From Candidatus Bipolaricaulota bacterium (GTDB lineage: Bacteria > Bipolaricaulota > Bipolaricaulia > UBA7950 > UBA9294): DNA of 64,000 nt. Below are positions 51,704 through 60,398 of the stretch, piece by piece. A program made the position numbers and the translations under genes. The stretch's first letter is position 1. Each line of letters begins with the position of its first letter. The notes beneath the pieces were generated by a model. The model had not been told where the DNA came from and made no database searches. It saw only the letters and a program-made list of their open reading frames with translations. The DNA lies in the NCBI GenBank assembly GCA_028277345.1, contig JANQGM010000012.1, forward strand, positions 1 to 64,000, read 5' to 3'.

Positions 51704-53104
51704 CCAGATCGTTCCTTGCGCCGAATCCTTCAGTGTGACTCCCATCTCGGCCAGCTGATCCCGGATCTGATCGGCAAGCGCGAAGTCTTTCTTGTCTCTC
51801 AACTGCTTCCTCAGATTGATGAGTAAGTCCACCAGATCGTTCTCCAAGCCGGCATGGGTTGCCTCCGATTCGGCGAACAGGCCGAGCGGCGCACCCAGTT
51901 CCCGGATGAGGGTGACGGCATCTCGCAGTGCGAGGCGATCGTCAGGGGTTGCGTCTTGACGGAAGCGGTTGATGGATGAGACCAATTCCTGAAGGACGCC
52001 GATGGCGGCCACGGTGTTAAGATCGTCATCCATGGCTTCGATGTATCGGGATCGGTAAGTCCGAAGCGTTTCGACAAATGCCATACCGGCGGCTCCGGGG
52101 CTTCCGGCTGCGTTGCGCAGCTCGGCATCCACGTCCGAAAGCAGCGTTCGGATACGGTCAACCGCCGTTCGTGCCGCTTGAAGCCCCTCTTCGGAGTAGT
52201 CGAGCGGTTTGCGATAGTGCCGCGACAGGTAGAAATAGCGAACGGTTTCGGCATCGTGCCGTTCGAGGACGTTCTTTGCGTAGTCGAAATTCCCCAACGA
52301 CTTGGACATCTTTTCGCCGCCGATGGAGAGCATTCCGTTGTGGAGCCAGAAACGGAAGAAGGGCTCATGCTTCGCGGACTCGGCTTGTGCGATCTCGTTC
52401 TCATGGTGCGGAAAGACGAGATCGTTTCCACCAGCATGGATATCGCGTCGATCACCGAGGTACCGGTTGGACAGCGCCACGCACTCGGTATGCCAGCCCG
52501 GCCGTCCGGGGCCCCATGGCGAATCCCAGTTGGGTTCTCCGGGCTTGGCCGCTTTCCAGAGTGTGAAGTCGAGCGGGTTCTCCTTTTGTGCGGAGGCGGC
52601 GATACGCGCGCCGGCTTCTTGATCTTCAAGGCGCCGGCCGGACAGCTTTCCGTATCCTTCGAAGGAGTCTACGCGGAAGTAGACATCGCCGTCCCGCTCA
52701 TAGGCATGTCCCTGATCGATGAGCGATGAGACCAGTTCGATCATGTCCTCAATATGCTCAGTGGCTTTGGGCGAATGCGTCGGCGAGAGTACTCCCAAGC
52801 CCTTCAGAAGGTCGAAGTAGGCGTCCGTATAGGTGCGGGCGATTGTCTCGACGGTCTCGCCCGTCTCAAGCGACCGGTTGATCAGCTTGTCATCCACGTC
52901 GGTGACGTTTTGGATGTGCGTGACCTTCCACCCCTTGGTCGTCTCAAGATAGCGGCGTAGGGTGTCGAAAACGATGATCGGCCGGACATTGCCGATGTGG
53001 ATGTGATCATAGACAGTGGGGCCACAGACGTACATCCCCACGGTCTGGCCATCTTGCGGTTGGAATGTCTCGTCACGCTTTGTGAGGGTGTTGTAGAGTT
53101 TCAT
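51692..53104 (-). CDS. cysS: cysteinyl-tRNA synthetase
   Basis: ATG 53104, with AGGAGG 8 bases upstream, gives 470 residues. CGPTVYDHIHIGN (residues 27-39) contains the first zinc Cys and the HIGH-type motif; WHTECVALSNRYLG, NDLVFPHHENEIAQ and KMSKSLGNFD complete the class I CysRS core. A helical tRNA-binding C-terminus follows. It charges tRNA-Cys. The adjacent divergent region holds a near-consensus -10 for this gene. The C-terminal end overlaps the HAD gene. Confidence 0.96.
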   Translation of the reverse strand: MKLYNTLTKRDETFQPQDGQTVGMYVCGPTVYDHIHIGNVRPIIVFDTLRRYLETTKGWKVTHIQNVTDVDDKLINRSLETGETVETIARTYTDAYFDLLKGLGVLSPTHSPKATEHIEDMIELVSSLIDQGHAYERDGDVYFRVDSFEGYGKLSGRRLEDQEAGARIAASAQKENPLDFTLWKAAKPGEPNWDSPWGPGRPGWHTECVALSNRYLGDRRDIHAGGNDLVFPHHENEIAQAESAKHEPFFRFWLHNGMLSIGGEKMSKSLGNFDYAKNVLERHDAETVRYFYLSRHYRKPLDYSEEGLQAARTAVDRIRTLLSDVDAELRNAAGSPGAAGMAFVETLRTYRSRYIEAMDDDLNTVAAIGVLQELVSSINRFRQDATPDDRLALRDAVTLIRELGAPLGLFAESEATHAGLENDLVDLLINLRKQLRDKKDFALADQIRDQLAEMGVTLKDSAQGTIWSMT

Positions 53105-53126
53105 CAGCCCCACCTCCTGTTCGCCG

Positions 53127-53155
53127 ATTATAGAAGAGGCACCCCGGGGTTACTA
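53127..53155 (-). promoter_or_regulatory. promoter of cysS
   Basis: On the minus strand a perfect TATAAT lies 22 bases ahead of the cysS start, with a poor -35 (TAGTAA) 17 bases further up. On the plus strand TAGACT at 53173-53178 lies just 10 bases before the divergent gene, which would leave almost no leader. Confidence 0.5.
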
Positions 53156-53188
53156 CCGAAACTAGGGATGGGCGGCTAGACTGTATGC

Positions 53189-53650
53189 ATGACGGCCATC
53201 GATTCGCTTCTCACGATCGCCATTGCCGCCGCGCCCGTGTTCGAGTTGCGAGGCGCCATTCCGTTTGCACTCGCGCGCGGTGCGTCCCCGGCGCTGGCCT
53301 TGTGTTTCTCCTTGCTGGGAAATCTTCTCGTCGTCCCCCTCTTGCTATGGGGACTGGCCTCGATCGAATGCCTGTTGATGCGATGGCCCTTCGCCGAGCG
53401 GTTGATGACGCAAGTCTTTGCGCGAAGTCGACGCAAGGGGCGTTGGATCGAACGTTGGGGGATGGTGGGCTTATTGCTGTTGGTCGCCATTCCGCTTCCG
53501 GGGACAGGGGCCTGGACCGGGTCGATCGCCGCCTTTCTGCTGGGAATACCGAGTCGAAGGGCCCTGCCATGGATCGCTCTTGGTGTGCTCGTTGCGGGAG
53601 TCGTTGTCACGCTTGCGAGCCTGGGCGTGATTGCCGCCTTTGGTCACTGA
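53189..53650 (+). CDS. small multidrug-export family membrane protein
   Basis: This 153-residue protein has about 4 hydrophobic segments with VFELRGAIPFALARG near the N-terminus and AIPLPGTGAWTGSIAAFLLG in the third segment, the two signature blocks of pfam06695 (sm_multidrug_ex, COG2426). Function in the family is only presumed. ATG 53189 lacks a clear ribosome-binding site. It is divergent from cysS and convergent with the ABC-2 exporter genes. Confidence 0.8.
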   Translation: MTAIDSLLTIAIAAAPVFELRGAIPFALARGASPALALCFSLLGNLLVVPLLLWGLASIECLLMRWPFAERLMTQVFARSRRKGRWIERWGMVGLLLLVAIPLPGTGAWTGSIAAFLLGIPSRRALPWIALGVLVAGVVVTLASLGVIAAFGH

Positions 53651-53674
53651 GCGGACGGCTGCGTGCTCAGCCAG

Positions 53675-54745
53675 CTAGCGCCGAAGCGGTTTCACGACGT
53701 ACCTCGCCATGAGCGGGAACAGAACGATCGCGAGGCCCAGAAAGGCTGCCGTGGTCAGCCAATAGCGAATATCCGACATGTCCATCACTCCGGTGACGGA
53801 TCGCATGACGTTGGCCATGTGTGTCAGGGGTAACCCGGCGCTGATGGTGCGGAGGAAGCCGGGCATGAATTCGATGGGGAAGTAAATGCCGGCGAGGAAC
53901 ATCATGATCATGGCCAACACGTTGGCGAGATTGCCCGCGCTCGACGGCCGCCGGACCAACAACGCGATCACGGTTCCCAGCCCCATTGTCCCCAGGGTGG
54001 AACAGACGACGAACAGGATGTATCGAACCCAATCGACCGTGAAGTTCAAACGGAATATCAACATACCGACTCCGAGCGTGATGAACGTCGAGATGAGCCC
54101 GACGACGAGGCGAACAATGGCGATCGCTATGAGAAGGGCGGTTGGACGCATCGGCGTTACGATCAATCGGTCGAGGATCTTGCGCTCCTTCATCTGGGTG
54201 AGATGTCCGGAGACGGCGAACAAACCCGACGACAGAATGGTGAAGGCGAGGATGCCCGGCAACACGAGATTGAACCAGCCGGTCGATTCGATCTCGCCGG
54301 CATGAATGCGATGAACCGTGATTGCGGGCTGCGCCCCCTGGGCACGCATATCGAACTCGGCAGCGATGCCGCCCGCGATCTGCTGAAAAGCGACGTTCTC
54401 TTGCAGGCGGCCGGGATCGTAGAGAAAGCGCAGATCGTCTCCCGTCCAGATTAGCCCGAAATCGACGCGATGGTCGGAAATGGCGGCTTCGAGCTCCTCT
54501 CGGTCTGGGAAGGAGATCGTGTTTCCCACTCCCGCTTCGCTCAGCACGGAAAGGAGGAGTTCTTCGTTGTGAGCGGACTCCAACACGAACCCCACCTCCG
54601 CTCGTTCGGCATCTCCCATGCCGCTGAACAGGAACCCGAAAAGGAGGATGAAGACGACCGGAAACAGCAGCGTGAAGAACAACATCAGCTTGTCGCGCGT
54701 GAAGTTGCGAACCTCGGCCAGCAACAGGGCGGCGAAACTTCTCAT
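53675..54745 (-). CDS. ABC-2 type exporter permease (second)
   Basis: ATG 54745, coupled by ATGA to the preceding permease stop, gives 356 residues; a much longer frame exists only because the upstream gene is open in this register. One N-terminal TM segment (LMLFFTLLFPVVFILLFGFL) is followed by a ~140-residue extracytoplasmic domain and five C-terminal TM segments (including NLVLPGILAFTILSSGLF), the ABC2_membrane_3 layout of DrrB/YhhJ-type exporters. It forms a heterodimer with the preceding permease, driven by the ATPase at 55974. The cargo is unknown; drug or lipid export is common for the type. Confidence 0.87.
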   Translation of the reverse strand: MRSFAALLLAEVRNFTRDKLMLFFTLLFPVVFILLFGFLFSGMGDAERAEVGFVLESAHNEELLLSVLSEAGVGNTISFPDREELEAAISDHRVDFGLIWTGDDLRFLYDPGRLQENVAFQQIAGGIAAEFDMRAQGAQPAITVHRIHAGEIESTGWFNLVLPGILAFTILSSGLFAVSGHLTQMKERKILDRLIVTPMRPTALLIAIAIVRLVVGLISTFITLGVGMLIFRLNFTVDWVRYILFVVCSTLGTMGLGTVIALLVRRPSSAGNLANVLAMIMMFLAGIYFPIEFMPGFLRTISAGLPLTHMANVMRSVTGVMDMSDIRYWLTTAAFLGLAIVLFPLMARYVVKPLRR

Positions 54746-55977
54746 GATCCCACATCCCATCGAAGCCGTCGCACGGCCACTGCCGAACAGACGAGGATCC
54801 AAAGGAGGGGGACCAACACCGGCCACGGCCACGGCATGAGCGTCCCCGCCTGGATGCCCACGCTCTGACGCAGCGCCTCCAACACATAGGTGACGGGATT
54901 TGCATACACCAGGATCATGAGGAAGATCGGCAGGCCGACGATCGGAAAGAACATGCCCGAAAGAAACATCATCGGCATGTTGAGGATGTTGGCGATGGCC
55001 ATGCCGCCGTTGGCGGAGCGGGCGAAGGAGGTGATGAGAAAGCCAAAGGCCAGAAACGTGGCCGAGGCCAGGATCAACAGCAAGACGGTGTGCCAGGACG
55101 AGAACTGGAGCGTCGCGCCGAAGGCGAGCCTCCCCAGTAAGAGTACCAGTGCGAATTGAATCGCGCAGAAGATCACGTGTCCGACGCCGAACCCCAGCAG
55201 GTACTGCCGCACGGACAGCGGTGTCACCCAGTACTGTCTTAGCACCTTCCCCTCCCGATTGTAGAGGATGGTGCCCGGAACGCCGAACAAGCCGGTGGTG
55301 AAGAATCCCATCAGCACGATGCTGGGCAGGACATAGTTGACGTACGGCACCTCGGAGTCCGCCTGCTCCTGCTGCGTCCACTCGGTGACCACGTCGATGG
55401 AGGCCGCTTCGTCGTACAGTCCCATTTGGGCGAGCAAGTTCCGATCCAAACCGGCCAGGATTTGCTCGATGATGGCGGCGGCGGTCTCCGACGCGACGCT
55501 GGTTTGGCTCATGTAAAGCTGCAGTCCGGCTTCGACGGAGGGTTGAGGAGATTGGCCGCCCGCTTGTAGAGACTGCAGGACGTTTCGGTCAAATCCGGGC
55601 GGGATGACGAGCACGGCGGCTCGGTTTCCTCGGCGAAGCTGCTCGATCTCCTTTTCCTGAAAGGCGTCAAGGGCGTCGGTCGAGGCCGGTGTACGTAGCG
55701 AAAACAGGGGGCGCTCGCCCGGAGTTTCAGAGAGCGTGAGGCTGGAGAAGAGTTCGCGGACGATGGCGGAAGGCGAGAAGGCGGCGTCCGAGGACGCGGC
55801 TTCGCGATCGATCAACGCGATGGTGAAATGGATCTCCGGATCCTGTCCCAGCCTTCCGAAGATAAGGGTGAGGATGGTGAGTAAGAAGAGCGGAAAGACC
55901 AGGAACCAAAACAAGGTGTCTTTCTCCCGAATCCCGGCGATGACGTGTGCCCGAGCGAGTGCAAAGATACCCTTCAT
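54742..55977 (-). CDS. ABC-2 type exporter permease (first)
   Basis: ATG 55977, coupled by ATGA to the ATPase stop, gives 411 residues. The N-terminal KDTLFWFLVFPLFLLTILTL TM segment is followed by a ~200-residue extracytoplasmic domain (including ENVLQSL-type helices) and five C-terminal TM segments with VLPSIVLMGFFTTGLFGVP and MFFPIVGLPIFLMILVY. This is the ABC2_membrane_3 family. It is longer than its partner through an enlarged external loop. Both permeases and the ATPase form a minus-strand unit after the HAD gene. Confidence 0.87.
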   Translation of the reverse strand: MKGIFALARAHVIAGIREKDTLFWFLVFPLFLLTILTLIFGRLGQDPEIHFTIALIDREAASSDAAFSPSAIVRELFSSLTLSETPGERPLFSLRTPASTDALDAFQEKEIEQLRRGNRAAVLVIPPGFDRNVLQSLQAGGQSPQPSVEAGLQLYMSQTSVASETAAAIIEQILAGLDRNLLAQMGLYDEAASIDVVTEWTQQEQADSEVPYVNYVLPSIVLMGFFTTGLFGVPGTILYNREGKVLRQYWVTPLSVRQYLLGFGVGHVIFCAIQFALVLLLGRLAFGATLQFSSWHTVLLLILASATFLAFGFLITSFARSANGGMAIANILNMPMMFLSGMFFPIVGLPIFLMILVYANPVTYVLEALRQSVGIQAGTLMPWPWPVLVPLLWILVCSAVAVRRLRWDVGS

Positions 55978-56897
55978 TCTCGCAACGTCCTTCCCGTCAT
56001 GGAGAGAAAGACATCCTCGAGATTCGGCTGGCGAACGCGCAAGTCGCGAAGCGGCACCGCCGTCTCCTCCGACCACTGCAGCAGCTGGGCCATTGTCTTC
56101 GGAAGCATCGAGGTTTCCATGGTGACGCGCTCTCCCTCCAGGCGAACCTGCTCGCAGCAGGCGTCAAGGACGCGAACGGCATCATTCGGAGGGTCGTCCC
56201 AGCGGAACTCGATCAAGGTTTCGTGGCCCAGGGATGCGGTCAAATCGTGCGGAGAACCGGAGGCAATGATCTTTCCGTGGTCCATGATGCAAATGGCGTC
56301 TGAGAGCTCCTCGGCTTCTTCCATGTAATGGGTTGTGAGAATGAGGGTCTTCCCGTCCGCCTTGAGGCGCTCGATGACATCCCACAGGTTCCGTCGCGCC
56401 TGAGGATCGAGGCCGGTGGTGGGTTCATCCAAGAAGATGAGATCGGGATCGTTGACCAGGGCGACTCCCACAGCCATCCGCTGTTTCTGTCCGCCTGAAA
56501 GGTTGCGGACTTGCGCTCCCGCCTTCTCTGTCAGTGCGACGAGGTCCAGTACTTCGGAAATGGGCCGGCTGGACGAGAAGAACGAGGCGAACAACTGGAT
56601 AATCTCCTTGACCTTCAGATGGGGCTCGAAGCCGCCGTCCTGCAGCAGGACGCCCATGCGCTGCTTGGCGGCCCTTGAGACACGGGACATGACGTCGCCG
56701 AACAGAACGAGTTCGCCGCTGTCGGGCACGCGAATGCCCTCCAGAATCTCCAGGGTGGTTGTCTTGCCTGCGCCGTTTGGACCGAGCATCGTGAACACTT
56801 CGCCGGTTTGAACATCGAATGATACGCCGTCGACGGCATGCACGTCGCCATAGTGTTTTTTGAGATCCAATACCTTCAGCGTGTAGTCCGCTTGCAT
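55974..56897 (-). CDS. ABC-2 type exporter ATP-binding protein
   Basis: This 307-residue ATPase has Walker A GPNGAGKTT (near residue 40), signature LSGGQKQRM, Walker B LIFLDEPTTGLDPQ and an H-loop TTHYMEEAEEL: the DrrA/CcmA-type exporter ATPase. The C-terminal 80 residues (from IEFRWDDPP) are the usual CcmA-like extension, ending QPNLEDVFLSMTGRTLRE, diagnostic of the group. It overlaps the HAD gene's stop by one base and the first permease by 4, so expression is tightly coupled. Confidence 0.93.
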   Translation of the reverse strand: MQADYTLKVLDLKKHYGDVHAVDGVSFDVQTGEVFTMLGPNGAGKTTTLEILEGIRVPDSGELVLFGDVMSRVSRAAKQRMGVLLQDGGFEPHLKVKEIIQLFASFFSSSRPISEVLDLVALTEKAGAQVRNLSGGQKQRMAVGVALVNDPDLIFLDEPTTGLDPQARRNLWDVIERLKADGKTLILTTHYMEEAEELSDAICIMDHGKIIASGSPHDLTASLGHETLIEFRWDDPPNDAVRVLDACCEQVRLEGERVTMETSMLPKTMAQLLQWSEETAVPLRDLRVRQPNLEDVFLSMTGRTLRE

Positions 56898-57754
56898 CAG
56901 GTTCCCTCCGAAGCTTCTGTCGTGTGGTGAGGCTCAAGCTTACCGCAGAATGCGACGGGCGGACAGGCGGCATTGGGATGAAGTGCCGCGATCGAAGAGG
57001 CGGTCCATGTTGGCTCGATTCCGGTTGACTCGATCTCGGCTTCGTTGGAGATGCCCGAAAGCACGAGCAACGTGTCGATTCCAACGCGACGCCCTCCCAG
57101 AATATCGGTCTCCAGCCGATCTCCGATCATTAGCGCCTTGCCTTGCCGTCCTCCGGCAGCCTGTCGTGCGAGATCATAGGGATCGCGCTCTGGTTTGCCG
57201 ATAACGTGCTGAGGGGCGTGCCCCATCCCTCGAAAGGCGCCCACGATGGCGCCTGCTCCCGGCTTGAGACCTCCTGGAGTCGGGTAGGTGCCGTCTTCAT
57301 TGGTGGCAAGCAACTGTGCGCCCGAGTTCAGTGCTTCAAGGCCTGCGGCGAGCTTTTCGTAGGTCAGCGAACGATCCATGCCGGCGACGACCCACTCGGC
57401 ATGTGGCGCGGTTTCGGCAATGCGATGGTCGGCGGAGCGAAGCTCACAGGTGAGTCCGTCTTCTCCAATCGGCCAAACGCGAACGCTGCCATACCGGGTT
57501 CGCAGGAACTCGGCGGCGGCAAAGGACGAGCAGACGATGTCCTGCTTCGCGAACTGGAATCCGAGGCTGCAAAGTCGATTTGCGTGCTGCTCCCGGGAGC
57601 GCGTGGAATTGTTGGTCACGACGATGGCTCTCCCAAGTTGCTGAAGCTGCCGAACGGCCTCGGCGGCCCCTTCAATAGGCTGGGTGTCGTGGACCAACAC
57701 CCCGTCAACATCGAGCAAAAAGAGATCGTAGCGTTGGATATCCCAGGCAGTCAT
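56897..57754 (-). CDS. HAD-superfamily phosphatase, NagD/PGP type
   Basis: ATG 57754 gives 285 residues; a TTG at 57775 is an alternative with a better-placed GAGG. Motif I LFLLDVDGVLVHD, motif II VVTNNSTRS and the C-terminal MIGDRLETDILGGRRVGIDT motif IV are typical of NagD/4-nitrophenylphosphatase-type class IIA HADs with the large alpha/beta C2 cap (middle third). It likely hydrolyses a nucleotide monophosphate or sugar phosphate. It links the antiporter genes upstream with the exporter genes downstream, with gaps of 39 and -1 bases; no functional link is evident. Confidence 0.88.
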   Translation of the reverse strand: MTAWDIQRYDLFLLDVDGVLVHDTQPIEGAAEAVRQLQQLGRAIVVTNNSTRSREQHANRLCSLGFQFAKQDIVCSSFAAAEFLRTRYGSVRVWPIGEDGLTCELRSADHRIAETAPHAEWVVAGMDRSLTYEKLAAGLEALNSGAQLLATNEDGTYPTPGGLKPGAGAIVGAFRGMGHAPQHVIGKPERDPYDLARQAAGGRQGKALMIGDRLETDILGGRRVGIDTLLVLSGISNEAEIESTGIEPTWTASSIAALHPNAACPPVAFCGKLEPHHTTEASEGT

Positions 57755-57793
57755 ATCACAGCTACCGTACCTCAATTCTCGAGTCCGTGCATC

Positions 57794-59335
57794 CTAGCGA
57801 GGCCATGCCAGCAACGCATAGACCACGAAGAAACCGAGAAGAATGATGAGGGGGCTCTCCTCCAGCTGGAAGATCCGTTGCGGAAGTGTGAACGAGCGCT
57901 TTCGAATCGCGAGATAGAGTCCGCTGCCCAATCCGATGGCGAGGCCAGCCTCCACCATGTGGGCGAGGCTGAAGGCGTGCATGCTGATTCGGAACGAGGA
58001 GAGAAGAATCTCCAAGGGCAGGAATAGCAGGATGCCTAACCCTAGCCAGGTATAGGCGGCCGTTCGCCAGGGACAGGTTTGCCCGTCCGACCGTGACCAC
58101 AGGAGCGGGAAGAACCGTGCGAAAGCCGTGACGGTTCCAATCGAAATCAGAAAGATGATGAACCTCAATGCAAAGGAGTGAAGGCCGTCCTCAAGCACCG
58201 CCTTGGCGTCGAATCCCGCGAGAGGAGGGAGTCCGATGATGCCGAGAACGGCGACCCACAGGGCGGCGCGAACCGGCCAGGGAATCTTGCGCCGATGCTC
58301 GACCAAGACTGAGAAGTCGGAACTGCCGACGCGCGCCGCGGCCTCTCCGACGGTTAGGAAGAGCAGGGATTTGAACAAGCCGTGCGCGACCGCATAGCTG
58401 AGGGCGCCCAGCCGGGCCACCGTCGAGCCGGCCCCGAAGCCGATGAGGATGTAGCCGATCTGGGAAAGGGTGGAGAAGGCGAGCAGCTTCTTGACGTCGT
58501 AGGTTTGCAGGGCATACAGGATGCCTAGCAGGCTGGTGAAGCTTCCCAGAACGATCAGGGGCAGTTGAAGCGGAAAGACATCGGCCAGGCGAAACAACTC
58601 AACGACTCCCATCTTGATGACGAGGCCGGACAGCATGGCGGAGACCGCCGGCATGGCGCGCGCATGCGCGGATGGGAGCCAAAGCGAAAACGTGAATACG
58701 CCCGCCTTGACTGCGATCCCGGCCACCAGCAGCGCACCGGCGAGCACTGTCCACGGTTGACCGGCCGCGTTTTGCACGTTCACACGCAGGAGATCGAGAT
58801 CCAGACAACCGCAATGGGCATAGACGACGGCGACGCCGAGAAGGAAAATGCTCATCCCGAAGGAAGAGAGGATGAGATACCGCAAGCTGGCCCAGATTTG
58901 GCGCGGCCGGCGTTCGTATCCCACCAGCAAGAAGCTAACCAGGGTGGTCAACTCGATGAGCAGGTAGGCGTTGAACAGGTCCTTGGTGAAGACCAGGGCG
59001 TAGCACGCGCCGATAAGCAGATGAAGAAGCATATGGAAATAACGGCGCAGGTGGGCTCGCCAGATGTAGAGATTGACGGCGACGCTCAGCGCCCACGCCA
59101 GCGCGGCGAACGTCAGTCCGATGCGGTCCCCGAAGAAATTGATTCCGATGCCGATTGGGGCGCCGCCGACGGATAGGGTCACCGGGGTCCCGTCGACGAG
59201 TTGAAGGGAGAGGAAGGTCAGGCAGACGGCGTCGAACAGGTGGGCGAGAATGGAGAAGGTCTTCTGCCCCTTCGGGAAGGTTACGGTGAGCAGTCCCACG
59301 GCAAAACGGACGAGCGGAAGAAAGATCAGCGGCAT
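57794..59335 (-). CDS. mrpD: antiporter-like proton-conducting subunit (MrpD/MbhH/NuoN family)
   Basis: This 513-residue protein has about 14 TM segments. The key Glu in NAYLLIELTTLVSFLLVGY (near residue 125) and key Lys residues in GIAVKAGVFTFSLWLPSAHA (about 205-220) and LVIKMGVVEL are in place, so ion translocation through this subunit is plausible. It is the last gene of a seven-gene module ordered E, F, G, D', E'B, C, D, matching mbhABCDEFGH. A large MrpA/NuoL-like subunit is missing, so this is the only antiporter-type subunit here. It overlaps the mrpC-like gene by 10 bases. Confidence 0.9.
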   Translation of the reverse strand: MPLIFLPLVRFAVGLLTVTFPKGQKTFSILAHLFDAVCLTFLSLQLVDGTPVTLSVGGAPIGIGINFFGDRIGLTFAALAWALSVAVNLYIWRAHLRRYFHMLLHLLIGACYALVFTKDLFNAYLLIELTTLVSFLLVGYERRPRQIWASLRYLILSSFGMSIFLLGVAVVYAHCGCLDLDLLRVNVQNAAGQPWTVLAGALLVAGIAVKAGVFTFSLWLPSAHARAMPAVSAMLSGLVIKMGVVELFRLADVFPLQLPLIVLGSFTSLLGILYALQTYDVKKLLAFSTLSQIGYILIGFGAGSTVARLGALSYAVAHGLFKSLLFLTVGEAAARVGSSDFSVLVEHRRKIPWPVRAALWVAVLGIIGLPPLAGFDAKAVLEDGLHSFALRFIIFLISIGTVTAFARFFPLLWSRSDGQTCPWRTAAYTWLGLGILLFLPLEILLSSFRISMHAFSLAHMVEAGLAIGLGSGLYLAIRKRSFTLPQRIFQLEESPLIILLGFFVVYALLAWPR

Positions 59336-59694
59336 GGCATCTCCTCTTCCTCGTCCTTTTCCTTCTCGACTTCCTGCTCGATGCGAATGGAATCGGTCGT
59401 GTGGTATCGCTCGACGAGGATCATCACGAAGACGAGGGCCAGCGCGAGGATGGCGAAATTGACGACGATGGCAGACAGCACGAGCGCCTGCGGCAATGGG
59501 TCGGCCAACGGCGCCTGCAAACCGGGCACTTCAATGGGGGACACCGCGCCCGGCCGATCGCCGAGCGAGACGAGAAACAGAATGGCGGAAGAGTTCACCA
59601 ACCCCAGCGCCAGCAGTTTGATCACGAGATCGCGGCGAAGGACCAGCCCCAAGACGCCCATGCCGAAAAGGATCCATGCGATCACCGCAGCCAT
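59326..59694 (-). CDS. mrpC: antiporter subunit MrpC/MbhG (NuoK-like)
   Basis: ATG 59694, coupled to the stop of the upstream gene, gives 122 residues with three TM segments: the NuoK/MnhC fold (VIAWILFGMGVLGLVLRRDL, KLLALGLVNSSAILFLVSL, PLPQALVLSAIVVNFAILAL). The DPLPQALVLSAIVV block is the family signature. The C-terminal tail is acidic. It sits between the MrpB-type and MrpD-type genes as in Mrp and Mbh operons. Confidence 0.9.
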   Translation of the reverse strand: MAAVIAWILFGMGVLGLVLRRDLVIKLLALGLVNSSAILFLVSLGDRPGAVSPIEVPGLQAPLADPLPQALVLSAIVVNFAILALALVFVMILVERYHTTDSIRIEQEVEKEKDEEEEMPCR

Positions 59695-60398
59695 CAGAGT
59701 TCCCCCCGGTGTTGGGCAAACGAGACGATGGCGATCCAAGCGCCGATCAGCACCTTCGACGCGATCAAGAGGTTGTAGATCAGAATGGAGCCCCCGCTGA
59801 GCAGATGGCCCGGCGTTCCCCGGGGCAGCAGGTCGGTCAACGGCGTGCGTCCCAGAAGGACAGGGAATAGAACATAGGCGATCAACAGCAGGAGTACACC
59901 CTTTTCCACCCGCCCCAATCGTTTGGGCGAGAGCCGCTGCTCGGCTTCTTTCATACCCAATGCGATTCCAACGTAGAGCAGGCCGCTGGCCGCGATCACC
60001 CCGGATGCAAAGCCGCCGCCGGGAGAGAGGTGGCCGAACAGGACGAAAAACAAGCTCAACAGAAAGGCGAGCGGACTGAGCAGGCTGACAGCCGTTCGAA
60101 CGACCTCGGACTCCATGAGCCTGGGCAGCCGGACGGCTTTGGAGCGCGCCAAGTAGTGCTGAATTCCAAGAATGGCGACGGAGAAGACAAGGACTTCAAG
60201 CAGCGTATCCAACAGCCGGTAATTGAGGTAAATCCCGGTGACGCGGTTGATGGCGCCGGTTTCTTCTACGGGACGTGCGAGATAGAGGGGCGTCTCAAGC
60301 GGCTGCGGGCGATCCGAGAAATAAGTCCAAGCGATCGTTCCAATGAATCCGACCACGATGAGCGCGGCGATGAGAGTGAGGCGGCGGGACTGTCTCAT
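59694..60398 (-). CDS. fused MbhE-MrpB (MbhF) antiporter subunit
   Basis: This 234-residue protein joins two subunits. Residues about 1-90 resemble MbhE/the MrpA C-terminus: NRVTGIYLNYRLLDTLLEVLVFSVAILG, with the conserved Asp-Thr-Leu-x-Glu. Residues about 95-234 are MrpB: VVRTAVSLLSPLAFLLSLFFV, then FGHLSPGGGFASGV, the MnhB signature. About 7 TM segments in total. In archaeal Mbh the two are separate genes, and in Mrp the first part belongs to MrpA. It overlaps the neighbours by 4 bases and 1 base. Confidence 0.88.
   Translation of the reverse strand: MRQSRRLTLIAALIVVGFIGTIAWTYFSDRPQPLETPLYLARPVEETGAINRVTGIYLNYRLLDTLLEVLVFSVAILGIQHYLARSKAVRLPRLMESEVVRTAVSLLSPLAFLLSLFFVLFGHLSPGGGFASGVIAASGLLYVGIALGMKEAEQRLSPKRLGRVEKGVLLLLIAYVLFPVLLGRTPLTDLLPRGTPGHLLSGGSILIYNLLIASKVLIGAWIAIVSFAQHRGEL

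Noticed and set aside
54746..55381. N-terminal extension of the second ABC-2 permease
   Set aside because: The extension is translated from the register of the first permease gene; the real start is the ATG 54745 coupled by ATGA.
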